Source: Cryoendolithus antarcticus (lineage: Eukaryota; Ascomycota; Dothideomycetes; Cladosporiales; Cladosporiaceae). From it: 64,000 nucleotides of DNA. The notes below the pieces were generated by a model. That model was not told the origin of the DNA. It saw nothing but the letters and a program-made list of their open reading frames with translations, and did not search any database. Each line of letters opens with the position of its first letter. The first letter of the stretch is position 1. The position numbers and the translations under genes were made by a program. Positions 31,827 to 43,245 of the stretch are shown one piece after another. The stretch lies in assembly GCA_002077065.1 (NCBI GenBank), contig NAJO01000010.1, forward strand, positions 1,086,111 to 1,150,110, in the 5' to 3' direction.

Positions 31827-33100
31827 CTAGGACGAAGCGGTGTAAGTCTGCTTTGGGAATGGGTATCTAGATGACTTCAATCAGCAATCGCACCCCTACA
31901 ATCATGAACAAGCACGTTACTTACCCGGGTCCTTGCTCTTGGATCCCCAACGCCGCAAGCCACTGCCCCATGTCCACACACTTCTCCAGACTCTCACCCT
32001 TTGCAATGCCAGCGAAGAAACCTGCTGCGAACGCATCTCCCGCACCTGTCGTATCCTCAATCTTGGTCTTGTCGATCGGATGCACCGGGTAGCTCTTCAC
32101 TTCTTCCTCTCCCTGTACAGCCACAAGTGTCGGCTCAGTGCCTTGCGTAATGATAGCCACACGCTTGCGTTGGGTGTTCTTCTTGGGCAGGTTTGCGAGG
32201 TGCTTGACGATCTCTTGGGGTGCTGTAAGGTCTAGGGAGTGCGCTTCGGCGTAGGCGACCGCCTCGGTTTCGTTGCCAACAATGTAGTCCCAGTACGGTG
32301 CGGTTTGGTCGAGAGGGTCTTTGAAGAATTGGCAGATGAAGGGAGCGTTGAGAGAGAGTGCGAATGGCTGTAGCTCAATGTCAGGGGAGTGCTGAAGAAA
32401 CTTCGGCATCGGGACATCGTACCTTGTTGTTCTTTGCTGCGTCTTCTGCGAGAGCCATGACAGCCGGCACGCAGACGGTCAAATGGTAGCCACCCACGAA
32501 GTAGGCTTTGCTGTTCTCGACCATATCCCAGTGCTCCTTCAGATGCTCGACTTTGTAGCAGTTTGCAGCCGCAAGATCGGTGACCAGACTTCGGTTGTGA
32601 TCTGTGACGACCACGCCACATCGTCCAGTGGGCTCCTTCTCGTCGACTCGCTGGTTGTCCTGTCAGTGATCCTTCTCGCGCATATGTCCCTGCTCCCCAA
32701 AGAGTGGGATCACTCACGTAGAACACCTTCAACCCAACCTTCTTATTCGCCTCTTGTAGCTTCTCGGCATACTCATCATTGCCTACACAGCCAAAGTATA
32801 CGACTGAATCTGGTTCGAGGATGTACTGCACGCCTCTCGCAGTATTCTGTGCAGCGCCACCAGCTGTGAGCACGGCATTGGGATCGCTTAGCAGCTTGTC
32901 GTAAATTGACTTGTGCTTGTCATCAGCCATGGTGAAGCCATTGGGATCCAAAGTGTACTCGTCCAGGAGAGCGCGGCCATCTTTCTTGGAGATGATGTCG
33001 AGGCTGAGAATGGAGGTCAGCTGGGAGATGAACCTCCATGAAAGGAGTGGACGGACATGGGGTTCTCTAAGCAGAGTAGCTGGTATTGGTGGGGAGCCAT
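31827..33100 (-). CDS. ADO1: Adenosine kinase (PfkB family)
   Basis: 349 aa in five exons: 33100-33057, 33003-32718, 32659-32423, 32367-31925 and 31866-31827. The four introns are 53, 58, 55 and 58 nt (donors GTCCGT, GTGAGT, GTACGA, GTAAGT). Splicing rebuilds the family start MAPHQYQLLCLENPILDI, the AGGAAQNTARG substrate-binding block, the YFGCVGNDEYAEKL motif and the PfkB signature EDTTGAGDAFAAGF, with catalytic Asp at residue 300. The tail ends YPFPKQTY as in other fungal enzymes. It converts adenosine plus ATP to AMP, salvaging the adenosine made by S-adenosylhomocysteine hydrolysis. At the exon 3/4 junction an alternative acceptor 6 nt upstream would add two residues; the chosen one keeps the family spacing. 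Length is standard. Confidence 0.94.
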
Positions 33101-33319
33101 CTTGAGATTTGGGTGATGTTGTTATACTATGCAGAGCACTTCGAACATTTTTCTGGTCAATTGTGGAGGGGTGTTATGATGACGATGTGGGGCACTTTGA
33201 CGTGGAGGGACAGGGTATCGCAGAACAATTTGACGGATTGCCCCTTGCAATCGCTGAATAGCGCGGTGCAAGCAAAGGTGAGACGCTCAGTGAGTTGAAG
33301 AATGCCCTTTACATGCTGC

Positions 33320-34939
33320 TCAATCCGTCTTGAACCTCAATGGTCCACTCCTCTCCCTTAGCCTCTTCCCATAGATCTGCAAGAACACCACGATCAGATA
33401 GCTCGCAGCCACAACAGCCGCCTGGATCCCAAAAGTAGCCTCTGTGCCCATCTTGTTCGCCCACTTGACCTGGAAATAGCTTACAACGAACCCTCCCGTA
33501 GTCCTCGCACAGTTGATCCACGCAGCAACCTCACCCGACCCCTCCGGATATGAATCCAAGCAGTAAGCCGTGATGGCTACAGTCGTGATCATGATGCCGA
33601 AAACGTACATTCCCCAGCCCAGCGCAGCTATCATGTAGTGCCAGCTCCTCTCAAGCGCAAAGCCCAGTACCACCAAGCCTACTACCATGAAGGGAGTGCT
33701 GAAGGCGATGGCGGTGAGGCGATACTCGGGCTCTAGTTTCTTCTCCTTACTCCTTCGCGTCAAGACCCGCGCGATAGCGTCGTGCAGCCAGTGGCCTATG
33801 ATTTCGCCTAGCAACGCCGCGACGACGGGAGTGAAGTAGTAGAAGCCGATCTGCCGCGGACCGAATTCGTAGGGCGGGGAGGTGAGGAAGATCGAGAGAG
33901 TCGTGTTGATGCCTACTACCCAGGCGAAGGTGAGGAGGTAGTAAATGGTCGAGAGTGCGACTGTGGGTTTGATCAAGACTCTGAAAGGGCGCAAGCAGGC
34001 CTGTGCGAATGTGTTGCGCTGGTGGCGGGACTTCCATTGCTCTGTGCCTATCAGGCGAGCGACTCTGCCGCCAATGCCGGGAGTCTTGCGTGGACGATCA
34101 ACTTCGGGGATCTTGCGATTGAAGAAGGTCTCTTCTGCGAATGCGATTTGCAGCACAAGGCAGAGTGCTGTCATGATGGTGTAGACTGCAAAGGCGATCT
34201 GCCACTTTTGCGTGGAGATGATGAAGGCTGTGAATAGCGGACCGAAGTATGGCGACAGGATGACGAAGCTGGCCCAGATATTGATCTTCCTTGCTCGCTC
34301 ATGTAGGAAGAAGAGATCTTTGACAAACATGACTCCCCCTCCTTGTGCGACTGTGGAGAAGAAACCGTTCAGGATGCGAAAGGCCATGAAGGCATTGAAA
34401 GTGCCTGCTCCAGCACATCCGGCTGCAGTCCAGACGGCAGTGAACGTGAACCAGAAGAGGACGGGCAGGCGACCGAAGTATGCAGCCAGTGCAACGACGA
34501 ATACACCCCCAACACCGAGCATGAAGACATTCCCAACTTGCGAGTGATTGACAGTATCAGGACTAAGACCCCACTCAGCGGACTGTGGCAGCAGGGTGAC
34601 GGCACCAGTTGCTGAGCCATAGTCGGGCAGGAACGCAGTCGCTGCGATGACGAGAAGGATGACGTGCTTCTTAGTGTGCGACCAGTGGAGAGGGTCGTTG
34701 ACATCTGAGCTCGGCTGAGGGATCAACACTGTACGCCCATCGGGTGCGAGCTTGTAGTTCTGCCAGTTGGGAGAGACTTCTTTCAGCACTTCCACGTCGA
34801 GTATGTAGCCGTGTTCTTCGCCCCAGGTCTCGAGGTCGATGTCGAGCTCATTGCTATCGGTCGACTTGCTGCTGGCGTCGAGCTTGGGCACCTCTTCACG
34901 TCCGGTCGGAACGCCATCATACTTTTCGGTGTCTGCCAT
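33320..34939 (-). CDS. Major facilitator superfamily transporter (DHA1-like)
   Basis: Intronless, 539 aa. A cytosolic N-terminus (~100 aa) carries the fungal-specific DPLHWSHTKKH segment just before the first helix. About 12 helices follow in two groups of six, split by a loop at ~275-325 (RKIPEVDRPRKTPGIGGRVAR). The loop between helices 2 and 3 has AYFGRLPVLFWF, a weak version of MFS motif A, and FRILNGFFSTVAQGGGV matches the helix 4 region. Closest in layout to fungal 12-TM drug:proton antiporter-like carriers; the substrate is unknown. It lies downstream of the alcohol oxidase on the same strand, but 770 bp separate them, so co-function is only a possibility. Confidence 0.88.
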   Translation of the reverse strand: MADTEKYDGVPTGREEVPKLDASSKSTDSNELDIDLETWGEEHGYILDVEVLKEVSPNWQNYKLAPDGRTVLIPQPSSDVNDPLHWSHTKKHVILLVIAATAFLPDYGSATGAVTLLPQSAEWGLSPDTVNHSQVGNVFMLGVGGVFVVALAAYFGRLPVLFWFTFTAVWTAAGCAGAGTFNAFMAFRILNGFFSTVAQGGGVMFVKDLFFLHERARKINIWASFVILSPYFGPLFTAFIISTQKWQIAFAVYTIMTALCLVLQIAFAEETFFNRKIPEVDRPRKTPGIGGRVARLIGTEQWKSRHQRNTFAQACLRPFRVLIKPTVALSTIYYLLTFAWVVGINTTLSIFLTSPPYEFGPRQIGFYYFTPVVAALLGEIIGHWLHDAIARVLTRRSKEKKLEPEYRLTAIAFSTPFMVVGLVVLGFALERSWHYMIAALGWGMYVFGIMITTVAITAYCLDSYPEGSGEVAAWINCARTTGGFVVSYFQVKWANKMGTEATFGIQAAVVAASYLIVVFLQIYGKRLRERSGPLRFKTD

Positions 34940-35709
34940 AACGCAAGTGTGATCGCTGAACTACAGGACAGGAGCGCCGCAAAGTGTAAATGAGATGATG
35001 AAAGCAATATACTTACCTGTCAGCGATCGACACTCCGGACCCATCTGCCGGGGCCTATCCACCCCATGGGCAAGCGATCGCGAATCATGGAGCTTCGCGC
35101 ATACAGGAAGCGCCTCATCGCGTTGCTGACTAGCTGTGCTTTTGTGGTATACCGGCAGATCCTCGTGAAAAGCCACGCGACCATACGATGCGAGGAGCGT
35201 AACCTAGATCGGAAGTGACAGGCGAGAGGGGCTCAAGTTAAGGGCAAAGCGCTGGTTTTCGAAGTCTGCACTGGCCCTAGGGGATCTGCAAGCTGCGGGG
35301 GTTGTTTAGTGATAAATTGGGGCAGATGTGCGCTGCGCCGGAGAGAGTGGCGGCTGTTGTGCGGATGACGGTGTATGTAGGTACATGTAAGGTAACGTCA
35401 GTCGGCTGTAATAATGCAGTCATGTCGAAGCCCTCGCAGACTGGCATGATCGCGCTGACTCCCGGTGGCAGTATGAGGGATGAGAATATCAGATCTGGCC
35501 AGAGAGTGTCAATACTCAGGATGAAGCACGAGATGCGCAAGCAAGGCGCTGCTCCGTCCTAAGGAGCGTGGGGTTCTTGGCGTGTTCAGACGAAAGCGTT
35601 CGGACAAGAGCTTGTGTGATTCATGGCGCCCTGACGTGAACGACGACAACGCCGTATGTGTTGTCATTTGGAAGTCTATATAAGGTACATCATCACTATC
35701 CTCCTCCCC
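34940..35709. other. Intergenic region, MFS promoter / alcohol oxidase 3' flank
   Basis: 770 bp between two minus-strand genes. No gene, RNA or repeat recognised. Confidence 0.45.
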
Positions 35710-38179
35710 TCACAACCTCGCCCTCTCCTCTGCCTGACCGAGCAGCTCCTCTGCGACTCCTCTAGCAACACCCCGACTGATCCCCATATTTGTAATCATC
35801 GGGTTGACTCCACTCGCGCTCGGGAACGCACTAGCATCGCACACATACACGCCCTTTGCGCCCCAGACCTGACCCCTTAGATCAATGACACTGTTCTTCG
35901 CCGTGGTGCCCATCCTGCATGTGCCCATCTGATGCGCGGAAGCGAAGCGCGAGGCTGGTGATGGGAAGCCGGTCTTGCGGATGATGTCAAGCCAGGAACG
36001 GAAGGTCGGGTCGTTGACCGAGGGTGAGGCGTTCGATGAGACGGTGATGCTAGAGTCTGGCGTAGAACTAGGGCGGACGAAGGCAGGGACCGTAGGGATG
36101 GAAGTGTGAATCTCCTTGGCGCCTTCCACGTATGCGATCTCGGCGAGGTGAACGACACCTTCAAGAATGGCCTTCTTGTCGTGCTTGCTGGGCGTGTATG
36201 CGACTCGTATGCGGCCATCCTTTGGATCGGGGTAGATGCGTCCGCCGTAGCGGTCTCTCGACAAGCTGATGTAGCCGGTCATGCGTTTCATCTTGGCTGC
36301 GAACTCCTTACTCTCTAGCCCACTTCGCCACGGAAAGCCAGCGAGCAGCAGACTTGGCAACATGGTCGTGGCCTCGAGCTTAGCGCCATACCACTCCCCA
36401 TCGAGGTTCTCAAACTCGTTCACGACTGATGTCAAGATACTCCCCTCCCACGGTCGGACGTCCTCGTTCCAAACAGCGGCGACGAATGAAACCGGGTGCA
36501 GGTGCAGGTGGCGTCCGATATGGCTGTTCTTGATGCCAGAGCGAAGTAGTAGAAGCGGACTCGCCAGAGTACCACACGAGACTATCACTCGCTTGGCCTT
36601 GATGATCACTTCCTGCTTTGCTCCAACATACCTTGCCGGATTCCCGCTGCTATCTCGGACGGTCCAAGTCCCACGTACGCCGATCGTTTGCCTCTCGCTT
36701 GACGCAGCATCGTCGAACATGATCTCGGCACAATCGAAGCCTTCCATGAAATCTGCTCCAGCCTTCGCAGCATCCGGCAAGAATGTCTCAGTCGGTCCTT
36801 TCTTCCCACAGCTCCCACATCCCAGCGTGCAGTAGCCGCAGTTGTGCGCTTCACCGCCCGTGTTCTGCGGTACAGCTTTTGCAGACCAGCCAAGCTTCCT
36901 TGCGCCTTCAAGCAGAACCTGATTGCCCTTGTTGTGTTCGATTGCAGCAGTGCCGACTCCCATCCGATCGCAGACCGCGTCGAGGTCTCGCTGAAATGCG
37001 GATGTGATGAAGTGGTTCAGGCCGAATTTTTGCGCCCACTCTCGTCGGACATACCCTTGCGTTTGCAGCGATGCGCTCCAGTTGACGGTACCTCCACCGC
37101 CCCATGCACTGCCTGCCACAACAGCGATGCTAGCATCATCGGATTGAACAGCACCCGCATTCTCGAATAGATGCTCCATGCCCTCGAGCTCGGACATGGG
37201 TAATCGTAGTGGGTTCCAGTAATAAGACTTGTCAACCACCAAGACTCGAAGTCCGGCTTCGGCTAGAGTCTTGGCTGCTACTGCACCGCCACAACCACTG
37301 CCCACAATCACCACGTCTGTCTCGATCACCATAGGCTCAGCGGCGATGGTCCGCGGTATCTGCAAAAATCGAAATGCGTAGCTGTCCTTCGAGGGCGTCC
37401 CGTGTATTGGCACTCGAGGGTAGCCGAGGACAAGGCCGAGCGTTGGCGATGTGCGGATCCAAAGGATCATGCTCAGGGTTGTGAGTGATCGGTACAGGTC
37501 CCGCAAGATGGGAATGCGTGAACTGGCCCAGTTCTGCAGAACCTTCTCACGGTCCGCAACTGGGAGGCAATCCAGAGGGGTCACGTAGCCAGTCAGTAGC
37601 AGTGCGCCTGCTCGAGTGCTGTGTTGACGAAGTCAGATCATGGTCATGGAAGCATGGACATCAGCCGATGCCGCGAGTCGTCATAAAAGCCACAACGGGA
37701 CTGCGCTGACCCGAGTTGCTGACAGGAGTGACTTATCAAAGGCTCATCGGGAAACCACAGGAGCTTGCAGGACAAATGAAAACAAGATCTTACTTCAATG
37801 CATTCAGGATGGTCAACAATCCGGACCGGCTGGTCTCATCCATACCATACCCCAATAGCCTAGAAATAGCATTCCTGAATTCTGGCGTCGACGTAGCACT
37901 CTCTCCAAGATACGTTGTGATCACATCGCCCCCTGTCGAAGCACCTGCGATTTGTGCAATGCGATTCCGGGCTGTGTCGTATACCTCAGTTCGGAGTGGG
38001 TGCTGCAGGAGGCGATTCCCCATCGAGGAAGTGAAAGAAGGCACTACAGTGTCGGCTATAGCAGCGAGGATACTCCATTGTTCCGCTGTCAGTGGATCTT
38101 GCTCAGGGTTCGGCGGAAGAGGTATTGGTGGCGGGTTCGTGCCGGTAGTGTCGCCGGTGTTGGAAGTGACGGCGGCCAT
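35710..38179 (-). CDS. FAO1: Long-chain fatty alcohol oxidase (GMC flavoprotein)
   Basis: 764 aa in two exons, 38179-37794 and 37618-35710, joined over a 175-nt intron (37793-37619, GTAAGA..ACAG). The N-terminal exon carries the family-specific helix LTAEQWSILAAIADTVVPSF; the junction gives ..TILNALNTRAGALLLTGY, continuous with known fungal alcohol oxidases. The FAD-binding motif VIVGSGCGGAVAAKTLAEAG is near residue 220. A Cys-rich stretch (HNCGYCTLGCGSCGKKG) follows at ~385. The C-terminal GMC part contains SAHQMGTCRMG and GVNPMITNMG with the catalytic His/Asn pair. It oxidises long-chain fatty alcohols to aldehydes with O2, giving H2O2, in the omega-oxidation route on peroxisomal or ER membranes. 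The intron is about three times the local norm. Confidence 0.93.
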
Positions 38180-39805
38180 TGTCCAAGTGTGTTGCTTGGA
38201 TCAGTCGATTAGACTACCTTAAGAAGCGGTCGACGTGGAGTCCTTCACGATCACCACCATGTTGAAGGGTAATGAATGAAGTCGTTCTCAGACCATCGAT
38301 TGCACGAGCCTCGGCACCGATCGAGGCATCGAACGCCGAGGGGTGGGGGTCTGCACTCCGCCTTCTCTCTCGCACAATACCTGTACGAGGTACGAGTCCT
38401 TCAGGTCATTGAGTGAAGCGTGAGTGATGCTGGAGAGCAACCTGGATAGCTGTCCCGGCACACTCAGAGCGAAGTCGTGAGCTTTGACTTCGCATAAGAA
38501 CTGGTGGAGTTGCTGGATCGCCAAGACTGGAGTTCATAGCGGAGTATTCTCGGACGCACGCTTGCGCCTTCCTCGAAGGGTGACGGCGCCGCCCAGCGCA
38601 TTTCATTATTCTGGTTCAGCACTTTGCTAACATTATTTAGCCTGATGGATCGCAAATTGATGAGCAGTGGGTCGACCGGCCATGCGCACGCGAGCAGCAG
38701 GTTGCATCTCCATATTATTGTGGCGATTACGCCGCTTGGAGGTTGCCACTACAGGCGACGAAGCGTTCATCAGGAACAACCCACCATAATCGGATCTCGA
38801 ACCAGACGAAGCATCGACAAATCGGCGACGGAGGTACAGCCGTAGCAAAGCCGACGCTTCATCGACCGCTCTGCCGAAGTAGTTGCAAAACCTTCTACGA
38901 TCGTGGAGCGACCTATGCCGAAGACGGCAAGCTCATGCAAGTGATGTGGGCTAAGCAGTCAAGCGAGGACGATCACATGTCTCGTGATTGGCTGTAGATA
39001 AGACGACCGCCGCTCTCAACGGCTTTGATGCACATCACCTGTCTGGCACGATTCGAGGTGAATTTCCATGGTCTTGTACGAGGCAGAGACGAGTACAGCA
39101 GGCTGAGTTCATGGCCACGAGTGCAGCGCTGCTTGACAACAACGCTGACGCGGGGAACAGATCGTGCGACCTGAGAATTGTACTCGAGATGCAATAACAG
39201 TGTCGCGTGTCAAACTGCTGTCAGCGTACTAGCAGTGTGGCCCAAGCGCCGAAGGGTATAGTGCGCGACCCACCCGTCAAGAAGCTTTGGGGAAACGGCG
39301 CTCGTGAGGACCGCAGTAGGTCATGGCAGCCGACAAGTGCTGGGCCGCCGTCTGGCACCTATACACTTTGTTGCCCGCCATACGCATGCTTTCGCGCAAC
39401 ACAACTCCTCCCCTCATCACGAAGATAGCACACCGGCGTTGCACGGCGCACGCACAAACACCACTCGCTACCATTCAAGTGCCGTTGAGTATTGCGCCAC
39501 GAGAAGTAGTACCGGCAGACCGTTATCCTTATCTCTCCCAATTGGAAGCCACCCATCTGTCTGATCTCCCTCTCCTTGCTGCACGGTTGAGCATCCTGGG
39601 ACCAGGATTCTCCAGACCGCTACGATAAACGGACGACGAAGCCGGGGGAGTGGATAGCAGCGTAGTGCGCTCGAGAGCTCGTTGAAAGACGGCCTGCACC
39701 CACTGTCGCGTGACATTGGCTCCTCGTCTGTACACAACCGAGTACGGACCATTTCCATCCCATGATATCCTCGCGCTATCGCTTCACTGGTGGACCGCTT
39801 TCGAG
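38180..39805. other. Divergent intergenic region, alcohol oxidase / FYVE gene
   Basis: 1.63 kb. Short frames only, none with a recognisable motif. No tRNA, repeat or transposon remnant seen. Confidence 0.4.
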
Positions 39806-40891
39806 ATGATGGCAGCAACACCTTTTGTCCCCACTGCGAATATGCAGCCGACCAACAATACCTCGCCTCCGCAATCATTCTATCCAAACACTCCTCCCTC
39901 GATCAACACCTCACCCACTGGCTATTACACACACCTCCACGTCCGGCAACTGCGGACGCCGAAGCAACCACTGTACACGCCAGCATGCCTTCGACCAACA
40001 GAACCACTGAACAGCCGGCCGAAGGATATCCCCATCGGTCCGCGAGCGCCAGACACCCCACCTCGCAGCAAAGAGAGTAGCTTCGACAGTGCGAAGTCAG
40101 GATCACTGGGTCTGTATCCAGGCAGTCCAAGGGTTATGTCGCCGGATGAGGATATGCCAAGTGCTCTGCATCGCGGCCTGAGTAGAGCCGGAAGCGAGTT
40201 GGTCGAGGAAGAGCAGGGAGAGGTGTCTGGACCGCCGACTACGGCACACTGGAAGGTGAGTCGATCAATCCTGCAATGTTAGCGCTTTGGCCCCTGGCGC
40301 AATGCGTCTCTTTTGTCAAGAAAAGTAAGGTGGGAGTGGACGTGCAGGAGTCGAGAGATGCACAAGAAGCAGTCACAACGTCCACTTGAGCACGCAATAC
40401 CCAACCGGATGGTACCAATGCCAAGAAGGTCCATCACGGTGCTCTTGCAATCACCTCCACGCACATCCTACTCGATCGAGCGTAATATAGAATCATGCCA
40501 TCTACTAACAACATACTCACAGCCCAACGAATCCGCACTCGCCTGCGCCATCTGTCTAGCAACCTTCACATGGTACTTCCGCAAGCACCACTGCCGACAC
40601 TGCGGCGACGTCGTCTGCGCACCACACCTCATTCACACCGTCCCACTCGATCAGAATGCTCGCTACCATACTGGAGGCGCGGCAAGTAAAGCATGCGATA
40701 CATGCTATCGTGAGTGGCGAACGATCAAGAAGCTACGGCACTCGCGATCGAACAGTGTGGCGGACTCGTTGTCCTCGCAGGGCACTGCGAAACCACCGAT
40801 GAACATCCCGCAAGGCAGTCGCCTAGGAGCTGACATGCACGTGGGGAGCATGGCTAGGTCGGAGGGTGGGATGGTTTGGTCGACCTTCTGA
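39806..40891 (+). CDS. FYVE zinc-finger protein
   Basis: 272 aa in two exons, 39806-40255 and 40523-40891, joined by a 267-nt intron (GTGAGT..ACAG, phase 0). The junction gives TTAHWKPNESALACAIC, matching the HWKPD lead-in common in fungal FYVE proteins. The finger has CAIC, then the signature RKHHCRHCGDVVC, a Cys/His pair and ACDTC, i.e. eight zinc ligands and the basic R-x-HHCR patch that binds phosphatidylinositol 3-phosphate. The classical WxxD is replaced by PNES. The N-terminal 150 residues are disordered, Pro/Ser/Thr-rich with S/T-P sites. It probably localises to endosomes or vacuole. Two ATGs (39806, 39809) are adjacent. The intron has a stop in the exon-1 frame, so it must be removed. 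Confidence 0.87.
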
Positions 40892-42146
40892 TTGACCAGA
40901 ATTTGTCACCTCGAAAGCCGGCTTCGATATCGCATCGAGACTGTCTCGACTGGATCACACTTGGAGCGCATCGGGCCTGTCGGGCGACTCGACGATACCT
41001 ACACACCAACGATTACACTCTACTGGAACACTACGGTGTTACGACCCCTGGGAATTTGTTACTTATGATTGCGTTCGAGCGGGTTCTCACTTCTTTCCAA
41101 CGGACTCGATATTTGAAGTTCTATTTGATTACTTTGGCATCCGGGCGATTGGGCGATTGGGCGGCTGGGAATGATTAATCGGTTTTTGCGATCTTGTGAT
41201 ACCCAATATAGAGTAGAACTAGATCGACTGCTTGAAATGGGAGTTCTGGGCCATGGCGAAGCGTTAGCTGGCAGGCTTTGGGATGGCGCTTGGGTTTATG
41301 GTGATGCTAGACGGCCGATGTGTATGTTAGGCACGGGAATGCCACAATCTGTTGATGTTGAAGAGTTCGTGTCCCGTCCACCACGTTCAGCAATGCTGAA
41401 CTCTTGGGCACAATACTTCCACACTTGACGGCGAGCAGCTCGAAGCCAGAGTGACCTCTCTACATCGTATTGGTGTCTGCAGCAAACATTGCCTGACCGG
41501 CGATCATGCAAGAAGTACGGGCATCGTCGGCGCCAAGTCTGTTCAGCTTTCCACATGCAAATCATCCAACCGCCATACCCCTGCTTCTAGAACGTCCAAT
41601 CAACGCGTCCATACTTTGACTGCAGACACCGAACCTCTTCAGTACGCGCCGTGCAACGGAGCGTACTGGTGAAACGCTGTTCTGCTTTCAACGAATCTGA
41701 CCATTCAGATGACGATCACAGACGCTTTCCAACGCGACCTCACCTGACGCTGTTGAGGAAGCGAGCCAATGTCAGACACACTGAGGAAGTCCCTCGACGC
41801 GAATAGGCGCTTGGCTTGCCCACCAGGCCTCGTCAATGGCCGGATCATTGATCTGCTTGAGGCGCAGAGATGCATGTACATGCAAGTATCACAGTAGCTG
41901 AAGCAGTGGGCGCTTTCGGCATGCAGGCAGGCTCGCCAGGTAGGTAGGTGCCTACCAGCAATGCAAGTATAGCGTCTCCCCATTATTACACCACCTTTTC
42001 CCTTCTCTCTCGGCGTTGAAGGCTTGCTCGCACTGTCGTTGCAGAGCCTCGCCGTGTCGTCTTCACTTTAACTTTGTCGAACACACTGCCACACCAGCAT
42101 TTTTGCCTTCTCATTCTGCTTCCTCCTCCTCTAGCCAACATCAACG
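40892..42146. promoter_or_regulatory. Intergenic region upstream of four-helix membrane protein gene
   Basis: 1.26 kb. No gene supported. Two short inverted repeats precede the next gene: a 14-nt perfect palindrome at 41871-41884 and a 6+2+6 dyad at 41943-41956. A CT-rich leader runs from ~42000 to the ATG. Confidence 0.35.
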
Positions 42147-42986
42147 ATGTCTTCCTCCCTCCGTCTCCCCGCTCTTGCCTTCGCCTCCCTCTCCATAGCC
42201 CTCAGCATCGCAGTCTTGGCCTGCTCCGCTCGCACGCTCGCGATCTTCAATGCACAACACACAACGAACGCCTGGCTTCTACCGATCTGGCCGAATCACT
42301 TTGATCTCACGGGACTGAAAACGCTGATCGGGACGTCAACGGGCATAGTAGTGCTGAACGCAGTGGCGATCGTAGCACTGTTCGTGCCATCGGTATGGGA
42401 GCCATGAGAGCCACGAGAGCCACAGACTTGGTGGAGACGTACTGACCAAGGGTGTAGATGCCAGCGAGCTTCACGGTGTTGCTGTCAAGTGTGCTGAGCA
42501 GCATCTTGGCACTGGTAGCGTTGATCATGCCCTCACTGTTGAACAACAAGGCGCCTCGGCGGGACACTCTGCAGACTTGGACGTGCGCCTGGCATGACAA
42601 GAGCACATTCTCAGGCCAGCAGCCGCCAGCGCAATTCAGCACTCTGTGCCATCAGACCGTTCGTCCTACTCTCATCGCTATCGTTCTTGCTCTCACCTCC
42701 GACTAATGTAAACTAGCGCTTTACGACCTTCACCCCGATTCCGCTCCTCCTGCTCCAACTCCTCCTCCTCGCCACAGCAGCCTACGCCCTTTTCCAATCT
42801 CGTCGCCTCACAAATGCTCGAGCTCATCGAACTGGAGGCGAGAATGGCGAGATGGAGAAACCGCTTGAGTTGGGTGATTATCATGCGCAGCCCAGCTTCG
42901 ACACGAAGAGGACTGTCAATGGCAGTCCGAAGAGTGGGGTGAGCACTAGTGTCGGGACTGTGCCTGCCAAGGGCGCGCTGGGGTGA
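42147..42986 (+). CDS. Four-helix integral membrane protein (MARVEL-like layout), function unknown
   Basis: 238 aa in three exons: 42147-42392, 42458-42658 and 42717-42986. Intron 1 (65 nt, GTATGG..GTAG, branch TACTGAC) is phase 0. Intron 2 (58 nt, GTTCGT..CTAG, branch GACTAAT) is also phase 0; without it the frame ends at 42706. Splicing adds a fourth hydrophobic helix (PIPLLLLQLLLLATAAYALF, ~156-175) and a polar cytosolic tail. Helices 1-3 are at ~7-28, 58-80 and 84-108. Four helices with short N-terminus and polar C-terminus resemble fungal MARVEL/SUR7-type proteins, but no signature confirms this. The last exon has no ATG near its start and would be lost in a simple ORF call. Confidence 0.75.
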
Positions 42987-43245
42987 AGTGGGATTGACCA
43001 GCACAAAGAAGGCGTGGGATGAGGGGACGCGAAGCGTTCAGACATAGGGAACAGAGGAAAGGGATGGGTGGGAAGGCGTATAACGAATATATGTACTGTG
43101 GAATTCTGGGTATATGCTGAGCAAGGAGATGTCTTACACGTCCACCTCGATCCCACGCATGACCCTCGCAGTGTCCGGCCATCACTTTCCAACTGCCGCT
43201 CTAGATCGCTCCCATATGCCACGCTCGTCCTCATTGCGTTCCGCT

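Noticed and set aside
32232..32951. 239-codon minus frame in adenosine kinase
   Set aside because: It reads through intron 2 and leaves the conserved frame; the five-exon model restores all PfkB motifs.
40876..41178. 100-codon plus frame overlapping the FYVE gene end
   Set aside because: Most likely 3' UTR of the FYVE gene; no domain.
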